Of a stretch of 64,000 nt of DNA, positions 24,177 to 33,385 are shown one piece after another. Numbering within the stretch: position 1 is the stretch's first letter; every line of letters starts with the position of its first letter. The DNA comes from Thermoanaerobacterium xylanolyticum LX-11 (GTDB lineage Bacteria; Bacillota; Thermoanaerobacteria; Thermoanaerobacterales; Thermoanaerobacteraceae). Below the pieces are notes generated by a model, which worked only from the letters and a program-made list of their open reading frames with translations, had not been told where the DNA came from and ran no database searches. Both the position numbers and the translations under genes were made by a program. The DNA lies in assembly GCF_000189775.2 (NCBI RefSeq), contig NC_015555.1, positions 1,189,001 to 1,253,000 of the forward strand. Reading direction: 5' to 3'.

Positions 24177-25153
24177 AAGAAGCACTCTATTATGAGAAGA
24201 TAGATAACGATAGTGTACACTGCTTATTGTGTCCGCAAAATTGTATAATAAACGATGGGAAATATGGTTTTTGTCGCGCTAGAAAAAATGAAGGTGGAGT
24301 GTTATACTCTGAAAATTATGGGAAAATTGCATCTATAGCTATGGACCCAATAGAAAAAAAGCCTTTATATCATTTCATGCCTGGCAGCTACATACTTTCT
24401 GTTGGAACATACGGTTGTAACCTAAGATGTCAATTTTGTCAAAATTGGGAGATATCTCAACAAAGGCTGGAAGGGGAATACCTATCGTCAAGTAAATTGG
24501 TAGAAATCGCAAAGAAACAGCAAGGTAATGTAGGAATTGCGTACACTTATAATGAACCATCGATCTGGTATGAATATGTGTTAGATTCCGCAAAAATTTC
24601 ACATAAAGAAGGTCTTAAAAACGTGCTTGTGACAAACGGGTATATAAATATCGATCCCTTAAGAGAGATTATTAAATATATTGATGCAGTAAATATAGAC
24701 GTAAAGGCTTTTTCTAATGAATATTATAAAAGAATATGTCATGGAAATCTGGAAAGTGTTTTGAAAGTTGTTGAAGAAGCTGTACTATACTGTCATGTAG
24801 AGATAACAACATTGGTGGTGACAGGGGAAAATGACGACTATACTGAAATTGAAGGACTTTGCAAATGGATATCAAGTATAAACAAAGATATACCTATACA
24901 TTTTTCTAAGTATTTTCCTCGATATAAGATGAAAAATCCAGAAACACCGATAAAAGTGCTTGAAGATATTTATGCCATTGCAAAAAAGCATCTGAATTAT
25001 GTATATTTAGGCAATGTATCTGGATTTGACAGCAATACTTATTGTCCTAATTGCGGACATCTCTTGATTAAAAGAAAAGGTTATGTACATGTTGTTGGAA
25101 TAGAAAATAATAAATGTGGTAAATGTGGGAAAGGTTTTTACGGTTTTATATAA
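24173..25153 (+). CDS. amrS: AmmeMemoRadiSam system radical SAM enzyme
   Basis: A 326-residue radical SAM protein. The 4Fe-4S site is CNLRCQFC (CxxxCxxC) at about residue 83, followed by QNWEISQ. SAM-binding segments include [14 protein letters not shown] and the VDVKAF-like strand. The N-terminus has a Cys pair (CLLCPQNC) and the C-terminus a zinc-ribbon-like CPNCGH and CGKCGKGF. It starts inside the MEMO-AMMECR1 stop (ATGA), so the two are coupled. Substrate and product are unknown; a peptide, protein or small-molecule modification has been suspected for the family. Confidence 0.93.
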   Translation: MKEALYYEKIDNDSVHCLLCPQNCIINDGKYGFCRARKNEGGVLYSENYGKIASIAMDPIEKKPLYHFMPGSYILSVGTYGCNLRCQFCQNWEISQQRLEGEYLSSSKLVEIAKKQQGNVGIAYTYNEPSIWYEYVLDSAKISHKEGLKNVLVTNGYINIDPLREIIKYIDAVNIDVKAFSNEYYKRICHGNLESVLKVVEEAVLYCHVEITTLVVTGENDDYTEIEGLCKWISSINKDIPIHFSKYFPRYKMKNPETPIKVLEDIYAIAKKHLNYVYLGNVSGFDSNTYCPNCGHLLIKRKGYVHVVGIENNKCGKCGKGFYGFI

Positions 25154-25198
25154 AGAAACTTTACATAAAAGAAGTTAAGAGATAATTTAAATAAAAAT

Positions 25199-25252
25199 AC
25201 GAGTTACAATAGGTTTTTGGCGAATAATATAACTTATTGTAACTCGTTTTTA
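25199..25252 (+). terminator. Long-arm terminator after amrS
   Basis: 13-bp exact stem ACGAGTTACAATA (25199-25211) with its complement at 25235-25247, extended by A/T pairs, then TTTTTAATTTT. Confidence 0.8.
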
Positions 25253-25275
25253 ATTTTAAAATCAAACTAAGATTT

Positions 25276-27044
25276 GAGTGTCATAAGAAGCATTTTTTAA
25301 GCTACTAATGATAACTTTGCTTGATTTTTACCTGATTTTGTAAGAATAAATCTGACTTTGATATTTTTGTAAAAAACCGCAGCCATCTCTGCTGCCATTT
25401 TTAGTGCTTTTTTTGCATTTATGGCTCCTATTTTGAATGAAAACCAGATTTTTGAGCGCACTAATCCCCTTACAGGTATCACATCTACATGATATTTACG
25501 TCTTAGTATTGATGGAATGCCCTCTACTCCATTTCTTATCTTTTGAAGCGTGCTGTATTCTTCTGATGACATCTTTTTTAAGTAGCTTGCTCTTTGTATT
25601 GTTTTTGCTGTTATCAATACATACGCTGATTTCTTTTGTAGCTTCGCTCCACATTTTTCTCTTAGTGGACAATGTTCACATGTTTTTTTATTGAAGGATG
25701 CTCTATATAATCCTGTTTTTTCATAGTATCTTGTTTTGTATGGTTTTTCTCCTCTTGGACATTTGACTACTTCATGCGTTACTTCATTTAATTCAAATTC
25801 ACTTTGTATTTCATCTGGTAATTTTCCTATAAGGGCTGTTGTTATTAGTTCGATATTATTTTTATCTGCTAGTTCTATGTTTTCAATGCTGCTGTAAGCT
25901 CCATCTGCTATTATTGTTATTTCTTTTTCTTGTTTCCCAAGCTTTTCTATCGTTTCTTTACAAAAGCTGCTATCGCTGTGTGTGTTTACATCATAGTCAT
26001 AGCCGGTTATTATGGAGCCTTTTTCGTCTATTGTTTCTACTATGTTAGCTACATAGCCTTTATGGTCTTTTCTTGCTTTTTTGCGATATGTTGCATCTGG
26101 ATCGCTTGGGTTTTGGAGACTATCAGGGCTTATTTTTTCTTTTTCTACTGGTACTATTTTGCCTTCTGCTGTTATTTCTGTTTGTTCTTTTAGCACACGC
26201 TGTAATAGCTGATATTCTGGTAATTCAGCGTATGCTTCTCCTAATTCTTTTGTTAGTGTATAGGCATCTTCAATTATTTCTTGAAGTCTTTTTGTTATTT
26301 CTTCGTTTTTTCTATGATAGATTGTTTTATTTCTATCGTCTTCGTCTAGGTAATGTTCCATGTTTTTGAGATGCTCATATTCTCCTGTTTTGTATACTGC
26401 CTTGACCATATTTGCTACGCATGTGTATAGTATCTCTAATCTGGACATTTTTTTGCAACTGGATGATACCATAATGCTGTCCATTCTTTTTACTGATGGA
26501 TTTATATCAAAGTATTTTACAAATACGTTTGCCATGGCTTCCATTTCTTCATGAAGAAGGTCTCTTCCTGTTTCTAGATTGTAAAGATATAGCCTTTCAC
26601 GGAAACGGCTAAAAGTCCTATCACTGAAAGGTTGACTTTTGAAACTTGTAGTGTGAAGGGCGTATTGAAAACGGACATCACATAGGATGCTTGCTAATAG
26701 TTCGTCGTCTGTAAGATTAAACATTTCTTTTAGTATTAGGGCTCCAATTATTGCGTTTACAGGACTGTTTGGACGGGAAGCGGGATTGTCACTGTACAAT
26801 ACGGAAAAGCGTTTTTCATTGATTGCTGGAAATATGATTTCAGCAAAGCCTTTTGCCCATGAGTTTAAAACAAACTTTCTTGTCCTTTCATCCAAGTTTA
26901 AGAATCTGTCATCCATTGTGATTTGTTGATATTCGTTTGGTTTGAATGCCATGGCTATGTATCGCTCCTTCTATTTCTTTTTGTTTATATTTCTATTTTA
27001 CCATATTTTCAGTTTATCATGGATGAAAAATACTTTTGACACCT
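25276..27044 (-). mobile_element. IS1182-family insertion sequence (ends approximate)
   Basis: About 1.77 kb around an intact IS1182-type transposase. The ends share short inverted similarity, GTGTCATAAG on the left (25278-25287) and GTGTCAAAAG (complement of 27033-27042) on the right. I see no clear target duplication, so the limits are uncertain by several bases. Confidence 0.75.
25297..26952 (-). CDS. IS1182-family transposase
   Basis: A 551-residue DDE transposase. The N-terminal domain has PASRPNSPVNAIIGALILKE, FQYALHTTSFKSQPFSDRTFSRFR, typical of IS1182. The catalytic core has the DADATYRKKARKDHKGY region, IIADGAYSS (Asp) and a C-terminal segment with Glu near NGVEGIPSILRRKYH. Four Cys in CEHCPLREKC and nearby suggest a zinc knuckle. 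Start ATG 26952 after AGAAGGAGCG. The gene is intact. Unlike the other three transposase genes here, I find no hairpin over its ribosome site. Confidence 0.95.
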   Translation of the reverse strand: MAFKPNEYQQITMDDRFLNLDERTRKFVLNSWAKGFAEIIFPAINEKRFSVLYSDNPASRPNSPVNAIIGALILKEMFNLTDDELLASILCDVRFQYALHTTSFKSQPFSDRTFSRFRERLYLYNLETGRDLLHEEMEAMANVFVKYFDINPSVKRMDSIMVSSSCKKMSRLEILYTCVANMVKAVYKTGEYEHLKNMEHYLDEDDRNKTIYHRKNEEITKRLQEIIEDAYTLTKELGEAYAELPEYQLLQRVLKEQTEITAEGKIVPVEKEKISPDSLQNPSDPDATYRKKARKDHKGYVANIVETIDEKGSIITGYDYDVNTHSDSSFCKETIEKLGKQEKEITIIADGAYSSIENIELADKNNIELITTALIGKLPDEIQSEFELNEVTHEVVKCPRGEKPYKTRYYEKTGLYRASFNKKTCEHCPLREKCGAKLQKKSAYVLITAKTIQRASYLKKMSSEEYSTLQKIRNGVEGIPSILRRKYHVDVIPVRGLVRSKIWFSFKIGAINAKKALKMAAEMAAVFYKNIKVRFILTKSGKNQAKLSLVA

Positions 27045-27134
27045 TAATCAAATATTACTGATTTTTTAATTGTCACGCATAGTACATTTGAAGCTTTTAT
27101 TTAAGAATATGATGGTTTTACCTAATCATATCCC

Positions 27135-27163
27135 AAAATACACTTTATTAGGTGTATTTTTTT
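27135..27163 (+). terminator. Isolated terminator-like hairpin downstream of IS1182
   Basis: AAAATACAC (27135-27143) and GTGTATTTT (27152-27160) followed by more T. No gene precedes it in either direction apart from the IS. Another 7-bp dyad, ATATGAT with ATCATAT, lies just upstream (27108-27132). This 290-base gap shows nothing else except the promoter region of the next gene. Confidence 0.6.
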
Positions 27164-27331
27164 CTTTAAAAATTAGAATTGTTTTAAAAAGGTGTTTTAA
27201 AAGATAAAATGGTAGGTTTACTAATTTAAAAAAGTGGAATACTAAAATCATCAAAATCAATTGAAAGAAGTGTTCTTTTATAAAAAATTGACTTGACAAA
27301 TCGATTGATGTTTAAAGGTAGGAGGGTTATC

Positions 27332-27478
27332 ATGGATGACAAAGGAAAATATTTAAAAGGTTTCTTAACTGGTGCGGCGGCAGCGGCATTTATTTTACCG
27401 AGAATCAATTCAAAAAGGGTTAGACAATTAATTCAGATGGGTTTAACTAAAATTGCTCACAGAGCAAATAAAATGTAA
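27332..27478 (+). CDS. Small alanine-rich protein, unknown
   Basis: A 48-residue protein; ATG 27332 follows GTAGGAGGG, a strong ribosome site. A basic start (MDDKGKYLKG) leads to a hydrophobic Gly/Ala stretch, FLTGAAAAAFIL (residues 11-22), and a basic amphipathic tail (RINSKRVRQLIQMGLTK). It could be a small membrane-associated protein. I do not recognise a family. A terminator hairpin follows directly. A weak promoter, TTGACT (about 27287) and TTTAAA, precedes it. Confidence 0.65.
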   Translation: MDDKGKYLKGFLTGAAAAAFILPRINSKRVRQLIQMGLTKIAHRANKM

Positions 27479-27501
27479 AAGGGCTTTTAGCCCTTTTATT
27501 T
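27477..27501 (+). terminator. Terminator after the small gene
   Basis: AAAAGGGC (27477-27484), five-base loop, GCCCTTTT (27490-27497), then ATTT. Very close to the next start, so read-through may supply the transporter gene. Confidence 0.75.
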
Positions 27502-27514
27502 AAAGGTGTTTTAT

Positions 27515-28546
27515 ATGAGAATATGCAAAAGATATATTAGATATTTTACATGGATAATTATAATACTTGTTGTATTGTATTTTTTTTACATGAATGCAAA
27601 TAAAATAAAAGAAATTTTGTTGCCATTGTTGGTTTCTATTATACTTGCATATCTCATAAATCCAATTGTGACATACATTGAAAAAAAAGGTATAAAAAGA
27701 GTACAGTCTATAATAATTGTTTATTTTTTGCTAATGATTGTAGTATCGCTTTTTGCTATTTTTATATTTCCAGTAATTGTAAATGAAATGTCAAATCTTT
27801 TTAAAATGATACCGGATTATATTAGCCTATTGAATGACAAAGTTAATAATATTAAAAATGATTATTTATCGTACTTACCAAAAGAATTTAATAAAATATT
27901 CATTAAGCGAGCAAATATGTTTGATAAGCAAATGGAATTGATAGTTGACAGAGCAATGCAAAGTGTTATTTCAATGACAGGCCATCTTGTAAACTTGATA
28001 TTATCACCTATTATTACTTTTTACTTACTAAAAGACAAAGAAGTTTTAAAAAATGGCATTAACGAGTTTATACCACAAAAAATGAGAGAAACTTTTTTGA
28101 AAATCTTAAAAGATATTGACTATGTCTTAAGTAATTATATTAGAAGCCAAATATATATTTCATTAATAGTGACATTTTTGACGTCAATAGGACTGATGAT
28201 ATTAAGAGTAAAGTATTCTTTGTTAATAGGTATATTAGCTGGCATATTTAATGTAATACCGTATTTCGGACCTATATTAGGTTCGATTCCAGCAGTTGTT
28301 ATGGGGCTTATGGATTCATTTTATAAAGGCGTATGGTCATTTGTTGTATTTTTTTTAGTACAGCAAATCGAAAGTGCTATAATAGCTCCAAAAATAATGA
28401 GCGACAATGTAGATTTGCACCCTATAACAGTTATAATTGCTCTTTTGGTAGGAGAGCAGTTTTTCGGAATATTAGGTATGCTTTTGTCAGTTCCTGTCGT
28501 AGCTGTAGTAAAAGTGATATTTAAGGATATTTTTATTAAGGCATAA
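27515..28546 (+). CDS. AI-2E (PerM/YtvI) family transporter
   Basis: A 343-residue membrane protein with about eight helices and a soluble helical region (about residues 110-150). It has the family signature in the C-terminal half: NVIPYFGPILGSIPAVV and a PxI..LLVGEQFFGILGMLLSVPVVA segment. ATG 27515 follows AAAGG; the GTG at 27506 overlaps this ribosome site. Members include Na+/H+ antiporter-like and autoinducer exporters, so the substrate is not assigned. It commonly sits upstream of alaS in this group. Confidence 0.9.
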   Translation: MRICKRYIRYFTWIIIILVVLYFFYMNANKIKEILLPLLVSIILAYLINPIVTYIEKKGIKRVQSIIIVYFLLMIVVSLFAIFIFPVIVNEMSNLFKMIPDYISLLNDKVNNIKNDYLSYLPKEFNKIFIKRANMFDKQMELIVDRAMQSVISMTGHLVNLILSPIITFYLLKDKEVLKNGINEFIPQKMRETFLKILKDIDYVLSNYIRSQIYISLIVTFLTSIGLMILRVKYSLLIGILAGIFNVIPYFGPILGSIPAVVMGLMDSFYKGVWSFVVFFLVQQIESAIIAPKIMSDNVDLHPITVIIALLVGEQFFGILGMLLSVPVVAVVKVIFKDIFIKA

Positions 28547-28555
28547 TAGCAATTG

Positions 28556-28632
28556 TTGACTTTAATTAGGCTTTCTTGTAAAATATACATAAAAAGAGAA
28601 GGTTTCTGCCGTCCCTTGTAGGGCGTTTTTTT
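28556..28632 (+). promoter_or_regulatory. alaS promoter and leader hairpin
   Basis: TTGACT (28556-28561), 17-base spacer, TAAAAT (28579-28584). In the leader a short stem with one bulge (28610-28615 with 28621-28625) is followed by seven T. It may be a weak attenuator. No T-box sequence is present. Confidence 0.6.
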
Positions 28633-28653
28633 GTAAGCATAAGGAGGATATAT

Positions 28654-31287
28654 ATGGAAAAACTCGGAATGAATGAGATAAGAGAGAAATATCTTAGTTT
28701 TTTTGAAAGTAAAGGACACTTGAGGTTGCCAAGTTTTTCGCTCGTGCCTAAAAATGACAAAAGTTTGTTGCTCATCAATGCTGGAATGGCTCCTTTGAAA
28801 CCGTATTTTACTGGGAAGGAAATTCCACCAAGTAGAAGAGTTACTACGTGTCAGAAATGCATTAGAACACCTGATATAGATAGAGTTGGAAAGACAGCGA
28901 GGCACGGGACTTTTTTTGAAATGCTGGGCAATTTTTCTTTTGGCGATTATTTTAAGAAAGAAGCAATACCATGGGCATGGGAGTTTGTGACGAAAGTCTT
29001 AGAATTGCCAGAAGATAGATTATGGGTGACTATTTATGAAAACGATGATGAGGCTTTTGAAATATGGAATAAAGTTGTTGGACTTCCACCAGAGAGAATT
29101 GTCAGAATGGGTAAAGAAGATAATTTTTGGGAGATTGGAACAGGGCCATGTGGACCGTGTTCAGAAATATATTTTGACAGAGGCGAGGACAAAGGCTGTG
29201 GAAAGCCTACCTGTGGTGTTGGTTGTGATTGTGACAGATTTATTGAATTTTGGAACCTTGTGTTTACACAATTTGATAAAGATGCAGAAGGAAACTACAA
29301 TCCACTGCCCAAGCCTAATATAGATACAGGTATGGGGCTTGAAAGAATAGCGACCATAATGCAAGAGGTTGACAGTATATTTGATGTTGATGTGATTCGC
29401 GGTATTACTGATTATGTTGGTAAAATGGCTGGTGTAAAATATGGTGCTGATAAGAAAAGCGATGTATCTTTAAGAGTTATTACGGATCATATTAGAGGGG
29501 TTACCTTTATGATATCTGATGGGATATTACCATCAAATGAAGGCAGAGGATATGTCTTAAGGAGATTATTAAGAAGAGCAGCAAGATATGGCAAGTTATT
29601 AGGACTTGATAGGCCATTTCTATATGATGTAGTGGATGTTGTTGTTGAACATTATAAAGGTGCATACCCTGAAATACAAGAAAGAAAAGAATACATAAAA
29701 AAGGTAATAAAAAAAGAAGAAGAACGATTTAAAGAGACGATTGACCAAGGGTTAGATATTCTTGATGGATATATCAATGATTTGAAGGCTTCAGGGAAAA
29801 ATGTATTGGAGGGCAGTAAAGCATTTAAACTGTATGACACATATGGTTTTCCCATTGAGCTTACTAAAGAAATATTGAGCGAATCTGGCATGTCGGTAGA
29901 TGAAGATGGATACCAAAAGGAATTAGAGAACCAGAGATTAAGAGCCAGAAGCAGTAGAAAAGAAGATAATGCCCTTTGGGAAAAAGATATTTATTCGACC
30001 ATGAAAGATATCGAAACAAAGTTTGTTGGTTATGAGGCATTTAAATCGGATGCAAAAGTTTTGGCTATTATAAAGGATGATGAGCTTGTTAATTCTGCTG
30101 AAGCGGGAGAAGAAGTAAATATTATTTTAGATATGACGCCGTTTTATGCAGAAAGCGGTGGTCAAGTTGGAGACAGCGGCATAATAAAAAGTGAAGATGT
30201 CTATATTAACATAAAAGATTGCAAAAAAGCTGGTGGGAATAAATTTGTCCATATTGGCACTATCGAAAGAGGCATTTTAAATGTAGGTGATACAGTAGAG
30301 GCTATAATAGATGAGAAGAATAGAATGAGCACAGCAAGAAATCATACTGCGACACATTTACTGCATAGTGCCTTGAGAAAGTTTATAGGCGACCATGTAC
30401 ATCAAGCAGGATCTTTGGTTACGCCAGATAGACTTAGATTTGACTTTACTCATTATCAAGCGCTTACCGCTTACGAAATTAAGATGATAGAAGATGAGGT
30501 TAATGAGAAAATCTACGAGAGCATCGGTGTGTCGATTGACATTATGTCACAGGATGAAGCTATCAAGAAAGGTGCGATGGCACTCTTTCAAGAGAAATAT
30601 GGTGATGTGGTAAGGGTCGTAAATATTTCTGATTATAGCAAAGAGCTTTGTGGAGGAACCCATGTCACTAATACTATTCAGATAGGAGCTTTTAAAATCA
30701 TTGCGGAAAGTGGTGTAGCCGCAGGTGTTAGGAGAATTGAAGCTGTGACAGGGTTAGGTGCTTTAGAATTTTTGAACAAAAAAGGAGAATTAATTTCTAA
30801 TATAGAACAGATACTAAAGGTTAATGAAAAAGATATTGTGGATAGGATCGCTGATTTAAGTCAAACTATAAAGGACTTAGAAAGACAATTGGAACAGCTA
30901 AAATCAAAAGTAGTGTTATCAATGTCAGACAAGTTAATTAATTCTGCAGAGGACATAAATGGAATAAAATTTGTTAGTGCTACATTAAATGATTTGGATG
31001 TAGATGAGCTTAAGATGATGGGAGATATACTTAAGGACAGATTAAAAAGCACTGTTATAATACTTGCTACAATTAGAGATGAAAAAATTAATTTTGTAGG
31101 AATGGCGACGAAAGATGCCATTGAGCGGGGAATTAACGTTGGCAATATCATAAGGGAAATATGCCAAGTTGCAGATGGCAAAGGCGGTGGACGAGCTGAT
31201 ATGGCTCAAGGTGTCGGCAATAATTTAGAAAAGATAAATATAGCTTTAGAAACTTCAAGATCTTTGTTCATTGAAAAACTTAAATAA
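28654..31287 (+). CDS. alaS: Alanyl-tRNA synthetase
   Basis: Charges tRNA-Ala. 877 residues, normal length. The class II catalytic domain has motif 1 to 3 regions ([40 protein letters not shown]). The editing domain has the zinc-binding HxxxH in [12 protein letters not shown] and CxxxH in ELCGGTHV. The C-terminal DHHA1-type domain ends [17 protein letters not shown] 28654 follows AAGGAGG. It heads the conserved run alaS-ireB-ruvX. Confidence 0.98.
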   Translation: MEKLGMNEIREKYLSFFESKGHLRLPSFSLVPKNDKSLLLINAGMAPLKPYFTGKEIPPSRRVTTCQKCIRTPDIDRVGKTARHGTFFEMLGNFSFGDYFKKEAIPWAWEFVTKVLELPEDRLWVTIYENDDEAFEIWNKVVGLPPERIVRMGKEDNFWEIGTGPCGPCSEIYFDRGEDKGCGKPTCGVGCDCDRFIEFWNLVFTQFDKDAEGNYNPLPKPNIDTGMGLERIATIMQEVDSIFDVDVIRGITDYVGKMAGVKYGADKKSDVSLRVITDHIRGVTFMISDGILPSNEGRGYVLRRLLRRAARYGKLLGLDRPFLYDVVDVVVEHYKGAYPEIQERKEYIKKVIKKEEERFKETIDQGLDILDGYINDLKASGKNVLEGSKAFKLYDTYGFPIELTKEILSESGMSVDEDGYQKELENQRLRARSSRKEDNALWEKDIYSTMKDIETKFVGYEAFKSDAKVLAIIKDDELVNSAEAGEEVNIILDMTPFYAESGGQVGDSGIIKSEDVYINIKDCKKAGGNKFVHIGTIERGILNVGDTVEAIIDEKNRMSTARNHTATHLLHSALRKFIGDHVHQAGSLVTPDRLRFDFTHYQALTAYEIKMIEDEVNEKIYESIGVSIDIMSQDEAIKKGAMALFQEKYGDVVRVVNISDYSKELCGGTHVTNTIQIGAFKIIAESGVAAGVRRIEAVTGLGALEFLNKKGELISNIEQILKVNEKDIVDRIADLSQTIKDLERQLEQLKSKVVLSMSDKLINSAEDINGIKFVSATLNDLDVDELKMMGDILKDRLKSTVIILATIRDEKINFVGMATKDAIERGINVGNIIREICQVADGKGGGRADMAQGVGNNLEKINIALETSRSLFIEKLK

Positions 31288-31296
31288 AAATTTAAC

Positions 31297-31337
31297 TTGA
31301 CTACTATTCATAGTTTAATATATTATAGTCGTATAAT
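31297..31337 (+). promoter_or_regulatory. Promoter region of ireB-ruvX
   Basis: TTGACT (31297-31302) with TATTAT (31321-31326, 18-base spacer); a second possible -10, TATAAT, is at 31332-31337. Confidence 0.5.
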
Positions 31338-31370
31338 ATATTAAATGAAAATCCCATAGAGGTGATAAAA

Positions 31371-31622
31371 ATGGTTGACCGCAATGATGAAACCGTAAGA
31401 TTTCATTTTGAAAATGAAGACGGTAAAGCAAAAGACATACTGAATTCTGTATATGATGCTTTGTTGGAGAAAGGATATAATCCTATAAATCAGATAGTTG
31501 GTTATATTTTGTCAGGTGATCCTACATATATAACAAGCCATAAAAATGCTCGAAATCTTATAAGAAAGATTGAGAGAGATGAATTAGTTGAGGAATTAGT
31601 TAAAAATTATTTAGAGAAATAG
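31371..31622 (+). CDS. ireB: IreB family regulatory phosphoprotein (UPF0297)
   Basis: An 83-residue soluble protein. In Enterococcus, IreB is phosphorylated by the PASTA kinase IreK and affects cell-wall stress responses. Family sequence [10 protein letters not shown] near the start, with the Thr that is the phosphorylation site in homologues, and [24 protein letters not shown] 31371 follows AGAGGTGAT; the GTG at 31362 is inside that site. It lies between alaS and ruvX, as in most Firmicutes. Confidence 0.95.
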   Translation: MVDRNDETVRFHFENEDGKAKDILNSVYDALLEKGYNPINQIVGYILSGDPTYITSHKNARNLIRKIERDELVEELVKNYLEK

Positions 31623-31628
31623 AGTTTA

Positions 31629-31655
31629 GCCTCACACGTCTTATAAGTGTGAGGC
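31629..31655 (+). promoter_or_regulatory. GC-rich hairpin between ireB and ruvX
   Basis: GCCTCACAC (31629-31637) and GTGTGAGGC (31647-31655), exact 9 bp, no T-tract. More likely an mRNA-processing or stability element, or a weak terminator. Confidence 0.6.
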
Positions 31656-31685
31656 ATATTGTATGCGTGAATGGAGAGAGTAGAA

Positions 31686-32108
31686 TTGCGCACAATAGGT
31701 TTAGACGTTGGTGATAAAACCATAGGTATTGCTGTTAGTGACCCATCAGGGCTTATAGCACAAGGAATTAAAACCATAAGAAGAGAAAGTTTAGATAACG
31801 ATGTATTTGAGATAAAGAAGATTATAGATGCGTTTAAAGTAGAGGAAATTGTCGTTGGTTTTCCTAAAAATATGAATGGTACAATAGGAGCTCAAGGGCA
31901 GAAAGTGATCAATTTTGTGGAGTATTTAAAAGAAGAAATTGATTTACCTATAATGTTGTGGGATGAAAGGTTGACGACAGTCGAGGCTAATAGGATGCTT
32001 GTGGAAAATGCTGACATGAGAAGGGACAAGAGAAAGAAAGTCATAGATAAACTGGCAGCCACGATAATTTTACAAGGGTATCTTGATTACAAAAGGAAAT
32101 CAATTTAA
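31686..32108 (+). CDS. ruvX: Putative pre-16S rRNA nuclease / Holliday junction resolvase YqgF
   Basis: A 140-residue RNase H-fold nuclease. [16 protein letters not shown] holds the first catalytic Asp; VGFPKNMNG and [11 protein letters not shown] carry the middle acidic residues. I chose TTG 31686, which gives the family N-terminus [10 protein letters not shown] and is nine bases after GGAGAG; ATG 31671 lies before that ribosome site. Members have been shown to mature 16S rRNA 5' ends and proposed to cut Holliday junctions. Confidence 0.93.
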   Translation: MRTIGLDVGDKTIGIAVSDPSGLIAQGIKTIRRESLDNDVFEIKKIIDAFKVEEIVVGFPKNMNGTIGAQGQKVINFVEYLKEEIDLPIMLWDERLTTVEANRMLVENADMRRDKRKKVIDKLAATIILQGYLDYKRKSI

Positions 32109-32171
32109 CTTGACAGGAAATTTTTTGTATACTACAATGGGATTATCGGTATAAGAAATGAGGTGATTTTG

Positions 32172-32477
32172 TTGGATAATGAATTTAATAATGACATTAT
32201 TGAGCTTATCGACGAAAATGGCAATGAAGTAGACTTTGAACTAATTTCATCTTTTGAACTTGATGACACAAGGTATGCTGTTGTTGCACCGATAGACAGT
32301 GAAAGCGATGATGCGTATATTTTGAGAGTTGAGCAAGATGAAAATGGTGAGGACATATTTGTCGGAATAGATGACGAAGATGAGTTTAATGATGTAGTAG
32401 AAGCTTACAATGAATTATTGGAAGAATATGAATGTGATGATGATTGTGACTGCCACCACCATCATGATGACGAATAG
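32172..32477 (+). CDS. DUF1292 (UPF0473) protein with metal-binding-like tail
   Basis: About 101 residues, very acidic. The start is TTG at 32172 (or 32169) after GAGGTGAT; GTG 32163 lies in the ribosome site. The body fits DUF1292 (IELIDENGNEVDFELISSFELDDTRYAVVAPID, EYVEAYNELLEE-like helix). The C-terminus ends CDDDCDCHHHHDDE, three Cys and four consecutive His in an acidic run, which could bind divalent metal. Function of the family is unknown. The next gene is a Fur-family metal regulator. Confidence 0.9.
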   Translation: MDNEFNNDIIELIDENGNEVDFELISSFELDDTRYAVVAPIDSESDDAYILRVEQDENGEDIFVGIDDEDEFNDVVEAYNELLEEYECDDDCDCHHHHDDE

Positions 32478-32508
32478 ATATACCTTGAAGGTATATCTAT
32501 TTTTTATT
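32476..32508 (+). terminator. Terminator after the DUF1292 gene
   Basis: AGATATACCT (32476-32485), loop TGA, AGGTATATCT (32489-32498), then ATTTTTTATT. Overlaps the stop codon. Confidence 0.9.
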
Positions 32509-32796
32509 AATCAAAAACATCTCGAATAACAAATATTACCTGGGAAATAACACCATCGAAACTTTTTTATTGTCGTTTTCAAAAAATACGTTATTTATCT
32601 TAAAAGATGGATGCTTTATGTGCAAATAAAGGATTTATAAAAATATTTTTAATTTCAATTGAAAATACATCTTTTTTTGTGTTAATATAAGGTTATATTA
32701 ATGATAAAGCTAATTTTATTTTTGCAAAAATAGTTGACAATTGAGAATATAATGCATAAACTTTTATAAACAGGTAAAATGTAAGGTGGTGAAAAA
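32509..32796 (+). promoter_or_regulatory. AT-rich intergenic region before fur
   Basis: About 290 bases with no gene. Near its end TTGACA (32734-32739) and TATAAT (32748-32753) occur but are only eight bases apart, so they cannot form one standard promoter; which one is used is unclear. A short near-palindrome AATTTCAATTGAAAA lies near 32650. No clear Fur or PerR box was seen. Confidence 0.35.
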
Positions 32797-33237
32797 GTGA
32801 ACGAAATAGATGATATAAAGGAGAATTTGAAGCAAAAAGGATTTAAGTTGACCACACAGAGAAGGGCAATACTTGACGTTATAATAGAAAATCGCGAAAA
32901 GCATTTGTCGTCAGAGGAAATATATGATCTCGTAAAGGAAAAATATCCAGAGATAGGTCTTGCTACTGTCTACAGGACTTTACAGCTCTTTGATGAAATG
33001 GGTATAATATACAAATTAAATTTTGATGATGGACGCAGCAGATATGAGCTTTATCACAATGAAGATCATCAACACCACCATTTGATTTGTTTAAAATGTG
33101 GTAGTGTGATAGAGATGGAAGGGGATTTGTTAGAAAACCTAGAAGAAGCGATAGAAAATACAAAGAATTTTCAAATAATCGATCATAATGTGAAATTTTT
33201 TGGATATTGTAGCAAATGCAAACAAAATAAAAATTAG
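32797..33237 (+). CDS. Fur-family metal-responsive repressor
   Basis: A 146-residue regulator. The N-terminal winged helix covers about 5-85 (LKQKGFKLTTQRRAILDVI, GLATVYRTLQLFDEMGI). The dimerisation domain has HHQHHHLICLKCG (regulatory His set and first CxxC) and YCSKCKQNK (second CxxC), giving the structural zinc site. The GTG start at 32797 follows AAGGTGGTG. It could be Fur, PerR or Zur; the key Asp/His distinguishing PerR is not decisive by eye. Placement after DUF1292 and before RNase J is common in this group. Confidence 0.93.
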   Translation: MNEIDDIKENLKQKGFKLTTQRRAILDVIIENREKHLSSEEIYDLVKEKYPEIGLATVYRTLQLFDEMGIIYKLNFDDGRSRYELYHNEDHQHHHLICLKCGSVIEMEGDLLENLEEAIENTKNFQIIDHNVKFFGYCSKCKQNKN

Positions 33238-33262
33238 GCCTGTCAGATTGACGGGCTTAATT
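33236..33262 (+). terminator. Terminator after fur-family gene
   Basis: Nine-bp stem with wobbles (33236-33244 with 33250-33258), five-base loop, then AATTTTTA. Confidence 0.75.
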
Positions 33263-33284
33263 TTTATATCTACTTGAAGATAAG

Positions 33285-33316
33285 CACTAAATAAAGTATA
33301 ATACAATTAATTAGTG
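33285..33316 (+). promoter_or_regulatory. Promoter of RNase J gene within a CACTAA/TTAGTG dyad
   Basis: TATAAT at 33297-33302 is flanked by CACTAA (33285-33290) and TTAGTG (33311-33316). No clear -35. Confidence 0.4.
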
Positions 33317-33385
33317 TGTTGTACGGGTAATGTTTTATCGTTGTTGGTTAAAATATTATTAGCGATATTAGCGAAGAAGGGAGAT

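Noticed and set aside
25839-26369. Several Leu/Phe-rich plus-strand frames
   Set aside because: They are antisense shadows of the IS1182 transposase and have no ribosome sites.
20720-27044. Prophage or conjugative island
   Set aside because: Only separate IS elements and a metabolic gene pair are present; no integrase, structural or transfer genes.
28547-28653. T-box leader for alaS
   Set aside because: The conserved T-box antiterminator sequence is missing and the leader is too short.
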